From: Muricea muricata
Taxonomy: Eukaryota; Cnidaria; Anthozoa; Malacalcyonacea; Plexauridae
DNA: 64,000 nucleotides
Reading direction: 5' to 3'
NCBI GenBank assembly: GCA_963855995.1
Contig: OY979716.1
Span: forward strand, 45,651,213-45,715,212
The notes under the pieces are model-generated. The model ran no database searches, was not told the DNA's origin, and worked only from the letters and a program-made list of their open reading frames with translations. The translations under genes and the position numbers were made by a program. Position 1 is the first letter of the stretch. Each line of letters begins with the position of its first letter. Below are positions 33,451-44,378 of this stretch, in pieces.

Positions 33451-36400
33451 ATGGATCTCAAGATCGTATCACTAAACATTAACGGTCTGAACGACCATCT
33501 AAAGCGAACCGCACTGGTAGACTGGCTTAAGTGCATGAAGGTGGATGTGGTGTGCCTCCAAAAGACCCACTCCCCTTCGCACGAGTCTGCCAGAAGGTGG
33601 TTCGCTAACAGCGGCTATCGCGTCGCCTCCTCTTCACTAACATCAAAGAGTGCAGGCGTCGCCATCCTTGTTAAAGACAGTTACAAAATCACAAAAATCA
33701 TCAAGGATGAAGATGGCCGCTACGTTCAGGCCGTTGTGGACTTCACGGAGGGCCAGGCCAGTTTTGTTTCATTGTACGCGCCGAACCGTAACCCGGCGCG
33801 TAACACTTTTTTTGCCAGTTTAACTGGTCTTATTGATTTATCCCGGCCAACCTTTGTGGCCGGGGACTTCAATGCTGTATTGGATCCGCCATTAGATCGG
33901 ATGCGCGATCCCACATATGTTGCTGGACCATCGGCTAAGCAACGGGAAAGCGTTGCAGCGTTGGAGTCCCTCATGTCGTTCTCGCAAACCTACCCGCTGT
34001 GGCGCCATCTCCATCCTGGGCGCACAGCATACTCATGGACGCACGGGGACGGGACCCAGGCGTCGCGGATCGACATGGTGTGGGCTCCAACCGCATTAAG
34101 CAACAACATCAAAGGGTGTGACTATCACCCCTCGTTTTTTTCAGACCACCAATATTTATTGGTGGTCTTTACCTTACAACAACAATTTGACTCAGGGCCG
34201 GGGGTGTGGAAGCTGAATGCTTCGCTCCTCCAGGACCCCGAGTACCTTAATTTAATTAATTCGTTCTGGTCCCACTGGCAGTCCATGGAAAATCACGCTG
34301 ATTTTCCATCCCTGATGGACTGGTGGGACCAGGGCAAGTTCTATTTGAGAGAGGTCTCCCGAACATATGAGCGTGCAAAAGCCGCCGACAAACGCGGCAG
34401 GAAGGCCTCTCTCACCAAAGAGATGCACGCCCTTAAAGAGGCGTTCGATCGGGGGGATCGAACGGCCTTCACACGCCTGTGCGCAGTCCAGCAGGAGTTG
34501 AGAGACATCGCTCTGTACGAGGCCAAAGGGGCCCAGGTTCGTGCTCGCTGTCAGTGGGCAGAGGAGGGAGAAACATCCTCCTCTTACTTCTTGAACCTGG
34601 AGTCGAAACATCATGCCCGACAGACGATGTACTCGATACGCGATCCTGCAACTGGACTGGTCCGCCACGACCTATTTGACATCTTAGGGGTCTGGCGGTC
34701 GTATTACGACACCTTATTTACCGCACAGGTGTGTGATCCTATCGCTCAGGACACCATGCTCTCTCAGCTGACACGTCGCTTAAGTCAGGCTGAGAGGGCT
34801 GGTTGCGAGGGGTGTCTTACCGTTGACAAATGCTGGGCCGCCCTTTCGGGCATGCCTCACGGTAAGACACCCGGGTCGGACGGTCTCCCTATGGAGTTTT
34901 ACCAAACATTTTGGCAGTCCCTCGGTGCTGATCTGGTCCGCGTCCTCAATGCAGCTTTTGAGGCCGGCCAGCTTTCCACCTCTCAGCGCCGGGGACTGAT
35001 CATTGTTCTTTATAAGAAAAACGACCCTCTCGACACCAAGAACTGGCGCCCCATTAGTTTACTTAACGTAGATTACAAAATCGCTACGAGAACTATTTCG
35101 GGGCGCCTTCTTGGTGTCATGCCTACCATTGTTGGTCCGAACCAGACGTGCGGTGTGCGCGGCCGGACCATTAGTGAAAACCTCGCCGGGGTGCGAGATC
35201 TATTAGAGTATGTGGAGCGGGAAGATATTCCCCTCGCCCTTCTCTCTCTCGATCAAGAGAAGGCATTCGATCGTGTGGATTGGGGCTTCCTGCTCCGCAT
35301 ACTCGAGACGTTTAATTTCGGGCCCCAGTTTCGTAACTGGGTCCGTCTATTTTATACGGACATCCAGTCAGCTGTCATTATAAATGGCTGGATGTCCTCG
35401 TTTTTTAACCCCACTAGGGGTGTGCGCCAGGGGTGCCCTCTGTCTCCTCTATTGTACGTCCTCTCCATCGAAGTGCTGGCGGAGTGCATTCGTGCATCTC
35501 CGCAAATTCAGGGCGTTACCATCCCCCACTCGGTGGAGGGGTACAAGTGCTCCGGCTACGCGGACGACACCACCGTAGCCGTCACTACAGAACGGTCGAT
35601 GGAGGAGACCTTCTCAGTTTATTCCACCTACGAGAGGGCCTCTGGCGCCCAATTAAATAGGGGCAAGTCGAAAGCTATGTGGGCTGGTTCCTGGAAGGAT
35701 CGCACCGATACCCCGTATGGGTTACAGTGGGTAAAACAACTGCCACTGCTCGGTGCGACCTTCAGCGTTGGTGATTACACCACCCCAACGTGGGAGCCAG
35801 TCGTCTCCAGCTTGGAGACTCGGCTTGCCTCGTGGTCCGGGCGACAGCTGTCTTTTCAGGGGAAGGCAGTTGTCATAAACACCCTAGCACTATCACAGAT
35901 TTATCACTTGTGTCACGTTTTTCCCGTACCAGGTTAGGTGGGGAAACGTATCGATAAAGCCGTGTGGACCTTCTTTTGGTCAGGCAAACGTGACCGAGTG
36001 GCCCGGACCACAGTAACTCTCCCCAAAGCACAGGGTGGCTTTGGGGTAGTAAATTTTCGCTATAAAGCCGAAGCCTTTGCGCTGCAGTGGCTCAAACGTT
36101 TTTTCGTGTCCTCCGACGGGCGTTGGAGGACCTTTTTTGTTTATTTCTTTAAAATCACCTTTAATTTGGAGCCATGCAGCGCTCTTTTAACAGCCCAGCC
36201 TCGTCGCCTTTTACGATCACTACCCACATTTTATCAGCTCCTTTTCAGGGTATGGCGGGCCCTGGACGGGGGTTTGATAGTGGGTAGCGACGAGCTGGGC
36301 ATTAGGGTATCTTCTGACAACCCGGTCAACATCTCGCAGCTCTCATCGCGAAACACGTACACCCTCTTGCGGGCACACAACTATAAGGAACCCCATTGTA

Positions 36401-37005
36401 TCACGAAATTCCTTCCCACCTACGGTCCCTTGCACTGGCCCGAGACATGGCGCCAGTTGCATATTTGCGATCTGGATCGTAAGGTGGTCGATCTGAATTG
36501 GCAGATCGCACATGGGGTTCTCTACACAGGTGCCCGCTTGGCCATCAACTTTAGAATGCGTGGAGTCGACAGTCGTTGTTTTTGTGCGACTGCCGACGAG
36601 ACGCTTGAACATCTTTTCTTCGAGTGCGAGCTGGCTCGCCTCTTGGTGGCCTGGGTGTACATGTACTTACATTCCATCAACCCAACCGCTGGTCAGTTTA
36701 CGGTTGACGAGCTGCTCTTTGGGTTTTCGGAAGCTCGTAGTCGGGCAATCCCTTCTATTTTTGGTTTCATGCTCATGGTCATGAAACATGCCATCTGGGT
36801 TTCTCGGTGCGACTTCCGATTTCGTCAGAAGGTACCCGTTGCTTCGCAGGTATTACACATAGCGATTCTTAGGATAAAATTTGTTTTAAATTTATTATTT
36901 AAGCGGTGCAAGTCTCCCGCTCAAATTCGCGCGTTTGAGCGGGAGTGGCTTGGCCGCGGTTCTTTGGGGCACTTGGAGGGTCCGGACCTTGTCTTTTCCT
37001 TCTGA
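33451..37005 (+). pseudogene. U1L-1 ORF2 (AP-endonuclease, RT, zinc knuckle) with one in-frame stop
   Basis: ATG at 33451 (MDLKIVSLNINGLNDH). 1185 codons in one frame except TAG at 35935-35937. EN motifs: SLNING, CLQKTH (the usual catalytic Glu of QETH is Lys, codon 33562-33564), YAPNR, AGDFN, SDHQY. RT motifs: GSDGLPMEFY, NWRPISLL, LDQEKAFDRVDW, GVRQGCPLSP, SGYADDTTVAV. The segment after the stop carries VWTFFWSGKRDRVAR and the knuckle CFCATADETLEHLFFEC. The order matches Tx1-like elements. The EN change alone should abolish nicking. Confidence 0.9.
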
Positions 37006-37408
37006 GTGTCTCTCTTCCCTCTTTTTCTTCTTTTTAACCTTCTTGGTGGTATCCCGGTGCTATCTTCCATGGTGCACCGTCCATGTATATATATATATAG
37101 TTCACATTACACACATACATTTTAACATACACACATATATACATTTTTTAACTTTTAGTTATTTAATTTTCGGGGTTTATAGCGCTATTTATGTTCCATG
37201 AATTATATGTTGTTTTCTGCCTTGTTTTCTGTCCTGTTCGTCAGAGTGTTGTCGTGTCCATTAGCGCTAAATGTGTGCTTAACAGGCATTTAGTCGGGGT
37301 TGGGGCTCGACTCCCCAGTTGTTTTGCGTGTGGGTACACACCCCGAAATTCGGCATGCCATTGCACAATCCCTCAATCGGGACGGCAATGTCGAATTTAG
37401 AAGTATAA
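37006..37408 (+). other. U1L-1 3' UTR
   Basis: Contains a (TA)n run at 37087-37100, CACACAT-type repeats, and a terminal part with CCATTGCACAATCCCTC, also found (one or two changes) near the 3' end of sG. It ends GAAGTATAA without poly(A). Confidence 0.7.
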
Positions 37409-37534
37409 ACTTACCCAACCAAGGAGAAAGCCGATGCAAATGAGAAAAACGAAAACCATGTTCGTTTCCATTCTTGTTCGCTGAATAAAACGTGAGTGCC
37501 TGCGCTCTACAAACTCATACTTACCTGACGCGAG
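37409..37534 (+). repeat. Downstream copy of the 126-bp target duplication
   Basis: Second copy of 27279-27404. Because it carries the promoter and U1 nt 1-18, it is continuous with the rest of U1 and leaves an apparently normal U1 gene after the element. Confidence 0.88.
37421..37516 (+). promoter_or_regulatory. U1 promoter of the intact gene
   Basis: ATGCAAAT octamer at 37434-37441 (-83) and CGTTTCCATTCTTGTTCGCT around -55 (probable PSE). No TATA box near -30, as expected for Pol II snRNA genes. Confidence 0.82.
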
Positions 37535-37681
37535 AGGCACCTTGATCAACTAGGAGGTCCTCTCAGGATGAGGCCCTTTCATTGCACTAACAGACTGGGT
37601 TGACTCCTGCGATTACCCCTAATGTGGGTAACTCGAGCGTAGAATTTCTGCTAGTGGGGACTTGCGTTCGCGCTCGTCCCC
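37517..37681 (+). ncRNA. U1: U1 snRNA, complete
   Basis: 165 nt starting ATACTTACCTGACGCGAG, with the 5'-splice-site-pairing segment at nt 3-10. It has the conserved GACTCCTGCGATTACCCC and AATGTGGGTAACTCGA stem-loop, the Sm-site-like GAATTTCTGCTAGTGGGG, and the 3' stem-loop GGACTTGCGTTCGCGCTCGT, then CCCC. Length and order match animal U1 (164-165 nt). It is the only complete snRNA gene in the window. Confidence 0.96.
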
Positions 37682-37942
37682 TTTCAATCTATGACCTTAT
37701 TAAAGAACTTGAATAGCTAATTCGCATTGCGTGCGCCCGCCCACCGCCGCCAAGGTAAACAGACCGAGACAACAGCAGAGACTATTATAAAATCATGGAT
37801 AGCGTGACACTACTGCATAGCGCAGTACTATGTGTCCGTCTGTCTGTCACGCACTGTCTGTCTGCCTTTGCCCCGTACTCTTTCAATGAAGTAAGTAAGT
37901 AAGTAAGTAAGTCGTGCTGTTGTTGTCCAATGAACGCCGGAA
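37682..37942 (+). other. U1-to-U2 spacer
   Basis: Possible snRNA 3'-end signal shortly after U1 (TTATTAAAGAACTTG at about 37698). A (GTAA)n microsatellite at about 37889-37912. No other gene seen. Confidence 0.6.
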
Positions 37943-38136
37943 AAGTTTGCGCGTGATGACGAGGGGGAAAGCCGTCGACGGCACACACGCCATATGCATG
38001 ACGTGACCTGCGTGCTCGAGACGGCCTGCTCGCGTGCTCTGACGCAAACTCAACAACAAGTCACGAAAGCAGCAGCACCGCGTGCACGCACGCCAATGCG
38101 AGCGCGATAAAGGCTTGCCGAAACCGGCCAAAAGGC
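37943..38136 (+). promoter_or_regulatory. U2 promoter region
   Basis: Nearly identical to 21299-21490, ending CCGGCCAAAAGGC just before U2 nt 1. Conservation in two units supports a promoter role. Confidence 0.72.
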
Positions 38137-38165
38137 ATCGCTTCTCGGCCTTTTGGCTAAGATCA
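38137..38165 (+). ncRNA. U2: U2 snRNA 5' part, nt 1-29
   Basis: Ends AAGATCA, then sF begins. Confidence 0.95.
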
Positions 38166-38429
38166 ATGTGTCGGAACTCCCCTCGCATTTTGGTCTGTCA
38201 AAAAGGGTACCCTTAGCAACTTATACCGTGACTGGCCAAATTACCCGCATAAGCGGCCAAATGGCGGACGGTATAAAGGGATCATCGAGCTGCACGGCGA
38301 TTAAATCTTGGGCTACGAGAGCACCCAAAAGGTTCAAGTGACGAAGCACCACGGGGTATGACTTCATTGCATCGCTAGTTGGAGCTACTAGCAGTCGTCG
38401 AAGCTCCTATCTGATCTCGCCTCAAAAGC
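38166..38429 (+). mobile_element. sF copy 1 (264 bp, SINE-like, in U2)
   Basis: Starts ATGTGTCGGAACTCC, ends CTCAAAAGC, flanked by AGATCA on both sides (U2 nt 24-29; 38160-38165 and 38430-38435). Contains TATAAAGGG and a possible Pol III B-box-like GGTTCAAGTGA with an A-box-like GGCCAAATGG upstream. No ORF. Its 3' end CTCAAAA resembles the Kes 3' end CTCAAAATA, so it may be mobilised by Kes proteins. Confidence 0.85.
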
Positions 38430-38444
38430 AGATCAAGTGTAGTA
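38430..38444 (+). ncRNA. U2: U2 snRNA bridge, nt 24-38
   Basis: AGATCAAGTGTAGTA between sF and Uto-3. Confidence 0.95.
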
Positions 38445-41400
38445 TGGAGCTCTGTTGAAAGGTTCGTTTTGAAGCGTTTTTAAGTTATTTTTTGTGTATT
38501 TTTTGGTTTTAAACCATTTATTAAAGCTCCGGTTTACTATTGTATACTACTTTGATTATTTTATTTCGTTTTGGATCGTTTTATTGGCGTTTTTTGGGAA
38601 TTGTGTGCTACAATTATTATTCTATCCGCTTAATTTTTGATTCGCTTATATCTTGGGTTTGGCTTGGTGTTCTTCGTTCAAATTTGGCCTGTGAACTGTG
38701 TTTTATGGTTGTTTTGTCTTGTCAAAGTTTCAAGCTGTTTCACCGTTCCATTTTGGAGTTACTGCGTCCCGTATATTTTGACCGTTGGTTTTAGTTTGAA
38801 TTTTGGCATATATAATTGGATATCGTATATTGGATTTTTGGTTCACTTACAAGTTTTGGTCGTTTGTTCGTGTTTGATTCGGATTGCTTTCTGTATTTGG
38901 AGAATTTTGATATGTTATTTGTCTCGTTTTGTTCAGTTATTCGTGTGGAATAGTGATTTTGGATTTGTAGTGTATTATATAGTATATATCGTGTACATTG
39001 TGGCAGTCACGCTATTGTGTCCTGTATCTCTGGCTGTACTGGTCTGATTAACTTGTAACTTTGTCCAAGTGTGGTTGTCCTGTATCTCATCAAGTTTGTC
39101 ACGTTTGGTGTCGAGGACTTTCGTGGTTTTTGAATTATCGTGATTTTATTTTCTCAACGGTCATTTGTCCTCCGAATATATTCGCCGATTATGGGGAATC
39201 CCCGTATTTCGTACTGTTGTTGTATTATCCTTTATTGATTTCATCGCGTGCTTGTCTAGTACTGTCCCATTATGTCGCAGTCCCAGTTTGTTCAGTGTCC
39301 TGATTGTAGTTTTATATCATCGTCGCAAGGCCATTTAGGTATACATCGTTCGAAGATGCATAAATGTTCTGTTCCTGAAAATATCAACTCCGTGAACATT
39401 GTTAGACTTTTCCCTGAAGGAAAGCCTTATTACTGCTGCCTTTGCCATAACACCATTGCGTCTTTTCCTAATTTTAAACGCCATTTTTCAACAACGCATA
39501 AAGGAATTACCCTTAAGGTATCAGCCAAGTGTGTCATTTGTGATCGGGAGTTCTCTAAGCCGACTGGTGCTGGTGTTCACATCCAACGCACGCATAAGAT
39601 TGGAAAAGATGATCCTTACCCTCATTCTCCTCAGCCGGTGCGATCCTATGTTGATAATTCATCTTCACCCATAGTTTCCTCTGTGCGTAGTCGTAGCTCA
39701 AGAACAATACCCAATCGTGAACTCTCCGCTGTCGGGCATTACCACCAGCCCCTTTCAGTGTTCCACTGCTATCAACGATGATCCTGACAAGTCTGAGTCT
39801 GGATATGTTAACCCTGTTTCATCTACACCTAATAATGACCCCTCACCTGTCCTCGCTGAAATTGAACCAGGGTATGAAGATGATTTTCTACCCTCCTCCC
39901 CTCCTAGACCCTGTTCATCCTCGTCCATTGTTACTGGTCCTGTCTCCGAATCTTTGGTCGCCTTAGTTGGTTGTACTGATTTGAACGTTGAGGCCCCTCC
40001 ATTTATTCCATCAACTCCCCTCCCTCCGACTCCCATGACTCCTCTTGCAGCTGTACCTCCTTCTGATATCATTAATCCGGGTGATTTATTTCCATCTCCA
40101 GTTATGTTGACATCTCATATCCCGAGTCCCGATTGCCAACCTTCCCCTGTTACAACGGTCGCCTTCAGTGGTTGTACTGACGTATGCACTCCAATATCCC
40201 CCGTTTTGTCCTCTCCATCCCTCACCCCAGCTATCGGTAGTGGTATGGCTAACCATCAATCCCCACTGCATAGTTCCTTACCTACCTTAACCCCATATCC
40301 ATCATCTGTGACCTCGCCCTTTACCAACCCCTCCCTTTCTCCTTCTTCTGACCAAAATGATGATATCCCCTTCAATCCTAATCCGGATGTTGAAAATGTC
40401 CCTGAGTTTGTCACTGAATGGTCCAGCAAACTATCCTCGGCTGTTGATTTCGACAGCTTTTGCCGTGTCTGTGAAGATCTTGCCTCGGCTGTGCTTGAGA
40501 GGGGCAAAAGTATGTCCAACCGTTCTTCTGGCTCTCGTGGACCTCCTCGACCAGCGTCCCATCGACCGAATCGTAGTGATCCCCATCCACGCCGAGCTCG
40601 TATCCATAACAACCCTCGAGAGGCAAGACGAATCCAGACGCTGTTTCGGTTATCTAAGAAACGAGCGGCTCGTCAAATTCTTCGGGAAAACAATGTGGTT
40701 TACACTGGCTCTAAAGATCAAGCCCACCACCATTTCTCTGACTCTTTTGCTGCGAAGCATGTGAACATTGATGAGGTTTTGGAGTCCCTTCGTGAACATG
40801 TTCCATCAACTAACGTCGATCCAAACCTTATGACCCCGTTCACCAATAAGGAGATCAAGGCCAAACTCGTGTCAATGTCCAACTCTGCCCCTGGTAGTGA
40901 TAGAGTCGAGTATCGCCATCTTAAGTTGGTTGATCCCGATGGTTCCTTACTTCAGGTCCTATTTAACCGATGTCTGGTCGAGCGGAAAATCCCTCTCATT
41001 TGGAAACATGCCACAACCATCCTAATATACAAGAAAGGTGATTGCAATGACCCTAGCAACTTTAGACCAATTGCGTTGATGTCTTGCATTTACAAGTTGT
41101 TCTCTTCCCTTCTTGCTATGAGAGTCACTTCGTTTGCCATTACAAATGACTTGATGTCCGCTGAGCAGAAGTGCGCTAGACCAGCAGAAGGATGCCATGA
41201 ACATACTTTCACTTTGCAATCCATCGTGGCTGATTGTAAACGAAACCAAAAGAACTGTTTCCTGGCCTGGTTGGACCTCAAGAATGCTTTTGGGAGTATC
41301 TCTCATGAAGTTATTTACACCACTTTGTCCCATATGGGGTTTCCATCTTCCCTCATTGATCTCATCAAGGATATATACACCAATGCCTCCACCACGGTCA

Positions 41401-43538
41401 AAACTTCGAAGTTGGACGAAACTGATCTGATCCCAATACATGCTGGTGTTAAACAAGGATGTCCCATCAGTCCGATATTGTTCAATTTGTCATCAGAACT
41501 GTTAATACGGACTGTTAAATCGAAATGTGTTGAGAACTCCACCATTCCGTTCCAATTGCATGGCCAACCTATATCAGTCCTTGCCTATGCTGATGATCTT
41601 GTTCTTATTAGTCGCACTAGGCAGGGTCTGCAGGAGTTGCTGAACGTGGTGTCGAAAGCTGCTGATGTTCTTAGTCTCGTGTTTCGTCCGGAAAAATGTG
41701 CTTCAATTTCGTTGACATGTTCAAAACGGGAAACCTCTAGAGTATCCTCCTTTGTTTTCCAAGTTCAGGGTCATGATGTTCCTTGCCTAGCAAAAGAAGA
41801 ATCATACCGGTACCTGGGTGTCCCCATTGGGTTAATTTATGACGCCGATGACATGAATTCCATTACGGAGAGACTTATTAAAGATCTTGAGAAATTGCGT
41901 GATTCTCTCCTGGCACCATGGCAAAAATTAGATGCCATTAGGACCTTTATCCAACCAGATCTTACTTATGCCCTTCGTGCCTGCCCTGTCACCCGTGAAT
42001 CCCTTTCCACCTACCGGTCGAAGTTAATCCAAGTCCTCAGAGCGGTCTGCCGGCTCCCCAATCGTTCGTCGGTGTCCTATTTCTTTGCGAGTAAATCAGT
42101 GGGTGGTTTGGGCCTACAAGATCCGTTCGATGAGAGACATGTCCAGAAAATCGTCCATACGGTGAAAATTCTATCGTCAGCGGACCCTCTCATCCATCAG
42201 ATTGCTAACGGACAGTTGAAATCAGTCGTGTACCGCTGTATCCACCGTAATCCATCAGATGATGAGATTGATAACTTCCTCTCTGGATCTAATGAAGGTG
42301 GTTTGAATAACCATTCCAGCGCCAATAATAGTCAAACATTATGGTCGTGCTGCCGAATTTCCGCAAAAGCCCTTCATGTAACTTTCTCTAATGCCCTCAC
42401 GGATCCTTCTGTCAGCGTTAATGACAACTCTTCCTCCAAAGCCAAATCTGTTGCGGCGTACCTTCATCGCGCATGTTTGGAGAAGCATTCTGTCATTCTT
42501 AAATCCCTGCCTGACCAAGGTAAAGTGGCCCGTTGTCTCCAATCGTCTCAATTCCCATCCACCAACAACTGGTCCTATGACGGCACGGGCATCCGTTTCT
42601 GTGATTGGCGCTTTATCCATCGGGCGCGCACGAATACCCTTCCCACGAACGATGTTAAAAGTCGTTTTTCTGGTGGTCACTCCCCTACCTGTCGGAAGTG
42701 CCAGAGCCTCGGTGATAATGAAACCCTCCCACACATCGTCTGTCATTGTCCACCCAATATGCCCTCCATCACCCGTCGCCATAATGCTATTTTGGAAAGG
42801 CTCTCTAAATCAATCCATCGTGGATCTTTCTCAGTTGACAAAGTGGTCCCGGGTGCTCCTGGCAATAATCGCCCTGATCTGGTCATCACGGATGGCTCTA
42901 AAGTCACTATTATCTACGTCACGTGCCCCTTTGACAATGGTCATGACGCGTTAAGTGAGACAGCCCAACGTAAAGTGGATAAATATCGTTATCTTGTTGA
43001 CCATTTCCGCTTGTTGGGTATGTCTGCTAAGGTGTTTGGTTTCGTGGTTGGTGCCTTGGGTTCGTGGTACCCTGGGAATGAGAAGGCGCTGGACGAAATA
43101 TATATGAGTCGTCGCTATCGAACTCTTTTTAGGAAACTGTGTTGTGCTGACGCAATTAAAGTTTCCCGTAACATTTATGTGGAACACCTCTCAGGTGTCC
43201 CCCAATATTAAACTTTATATACATATTTAAACAATCTTTTATTGTCCTTAAATTAATTCATAGCTTGTTATTTTCAGTATATAGTACGGGTGCACACAAA
43301 AGAAAGTGTCAGTACTTTTACTTTGTATATAACTTATTTGGTAGTTCTTACTGTAGCATGCATCTTATATGCCATCATTATTAGGTACGAACCTTCATTA
43401 GTTTTCTAGCATAGTGTTTTTTATATATTATTTTCCAACTTCAGAAACGGACAGAGTAGTATCCACTATTGATGTGAATAGTTCGCAACTTATTATCTAT
43501 ATTCGCTTGTAAACTTTATTTAAGATTAATAAAAAATT
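38445..43538 (+). mobile_element. Uto-3: U2-specific RLE-type element
   Basis: 5094 bp between U2 nt 38 and nt 39. Same TGGAGCTC start, T-rich 5' UTR and C2H2-RT-RLE ORF as the other copies. 3' UTR about 327 bp ending TTAATAAAAAATT. The U2 gene it occupies is cut off 20 nt downstream. Confidence 0.92.
39272..43211 (+). pseudogene. Uto-3 ORF: one frameshift and a changed RLE residue
   Basis: ATG at 39272 (MSQSQFVQCPDC) with three fingers. Near 39716 the frame changes by one base, and the rest (to 43211, about 1164 codons) is open. Downstream: Pro/Ser linker with VALVGCT and VAFSGCT, RLSKKRAAR, RT with DLKNAFGSIS, GVKQGCPISP and AYADDLVL, knuckle CRKCQSLGDNETLPHIVCHC, RLE with NRPDLVIT. The other copies read IDV(T/V) at the RLE catalytic Asp; this one reads IYVT (codon 42915-42917). 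The copy is therefore doubly impaired. Confidence 0.92.
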
Positions 43539-43558
43539 TCTGTTCTTATCAGCTTAAT
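43539..43558 (+). ncRNA. U2: U2 snRNA fragment, nt 39-58
   Basis: TCTGTTCTTATCAGCTTAAT, then the match ends abruptly at the inversion junction. Confidence 0.9.
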
Positions 43559-43735
43559 TGATCTGGCAATACGAAGACACCGAAGACCGTTGCGGACGAA
43601 ATCCAAGGCAGCAGACCAACCGGAGCAGAACAAGACAGCAGTTCCGAAGGCGAAGAAGACGGCGAAAAGATTAAACGATCTGGACTCTTGGCTGGCTTAC
43701 TCTCAAAGGGAGTATGCTTGAGCCGAAGGCATCAC
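43559..43735 (+). other. Filler DNA at an inversion junction, coding-like
   Basis: About 177 bp with no homology elsewhere in the window. One frame is open for about 54 codons to a TGA at 43719-43721 and reads as a basic tail ending KRLNDLDSWLAYSQREYA. It may be a captured C-terminal exon of an unidentified gene. Confidence 0.4.
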
Positions 43736-44378
43736 CAGCTTCTGTAAAAAGAATGAGAGAAAAATATGTTAGAAGTGAGTCTCGTTCACAATCGATGTTT
43801 GCCAATGGCTAAATGACCAAGCTAGAGTAGTCTCTGACTGACTCGAAAGTTTGTCCAAATTCCCCATTACTCGTCTCTTTATAATAGAGTTTATTTCTCG
43901 TGAAAATCATACGAGCTATTTCAATTCTTAATGCTTTTATCTACGCTATATCATGAAGTATTGCCGTCTACAGTGAGATCGCTAAGCCTTATGGGAAAGC
44001 AACGGAAAATTTCAGCGTCACACATAGCCCCCTTCCAAACTAAAACAAAATATACTATAGGCTGGCTACTGTATATAGGCTGGCTACTGCTGGCTACTGC
44101 TAGCTCCGTCTAGCTAGAAGAAGCTAGACGATATACTAGATATACGACGATATACGACGATACTATCTACTATATACTTTATACTATGTACTATACAAGA
44201 CTGATACATGTATGAATCAACATCTAGAATCAGAAGAGATCGCTACTTAGTCTTCTAAGTTGTGCATAGTATCTGTTCTCAGTTTTTGCCGCCAGAGCTG
44301 TTCATTTGCTCATAGTCGATGGTTCAGTATTCGTTTTTGGCTATTTCATATTTCAAATTGTTTATAGTTGCTATAAAT
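43736..44378 (-). other. U2-to-U1 spacer, inverted
   Basis: Minus-strand homologue of 26634-27265, including the array simple repeats at about 44050-44195. It ends at CTGTAAAAAG, where the filler begins, so the U1 gene of this unit is lost. Confidence 0.85.

Larger units (their letters stand above)
28138..33482 (+). pseudogene. U1L-1 ORF1 (CCHC RNA-binding protein), frameshifted and split by an insertion
   Basis: ATG at 28138 (MATSQNNTN); an upstream in-frame GTG is not credible in a eukaryote. The first part, to the stop at 29610, has FQRWNQTTSVV, an RRM-like segment (about residues 70-170) and the knuckle CFVCQEVGHTGKDC (about 183), then Gln/Lys/Ser-rich sequence. Near 29545-29605 the reading moves to another frame, which continues with repeated EGSEIPPVSSP-like units to 30210. 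The 30211-33107 element then interrupts it. The C-terminal part resumes in the same frame (LDSLSLSSS) and stops at 33480-33482, overlapping ORF2 by 32 nt. Confidence 0.82.
27405..37408 (+). mobile_element. U1L-1: U1-targeted EN-RT non-LTR retrotransposon
   Basis: 10 kb, of which 2.9 kb is a secondary insertion (30211-33107). The 5' end joins U1 nt 18 and the 3' end (GAAGTATAA) joins ACTTACCC of a U1-like site in the U1 promoter, giving the 126-bp duplication 27279-27404/37409-37534. Layout: 733-bp 5' UTR, ORF1, ORF2, about 400-bp 3' UTR. Other pieces of the same family are at 1270-1740, 3321-3415 and 20850-21205. I know of described U2-specific families but not of a U1-specific one; this needs a database check. 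Confidence 0.88.

Noticed and set aside
38270..38345. sF as a tRNA-derived SINE with proven A and B boxes
   Set aside because: The B-box-like GGTTCAAGTGA is good, but the A-box-like word is about 75 nt upstream, too far for a standard tRNA-type promoter; kept only as a possibility.
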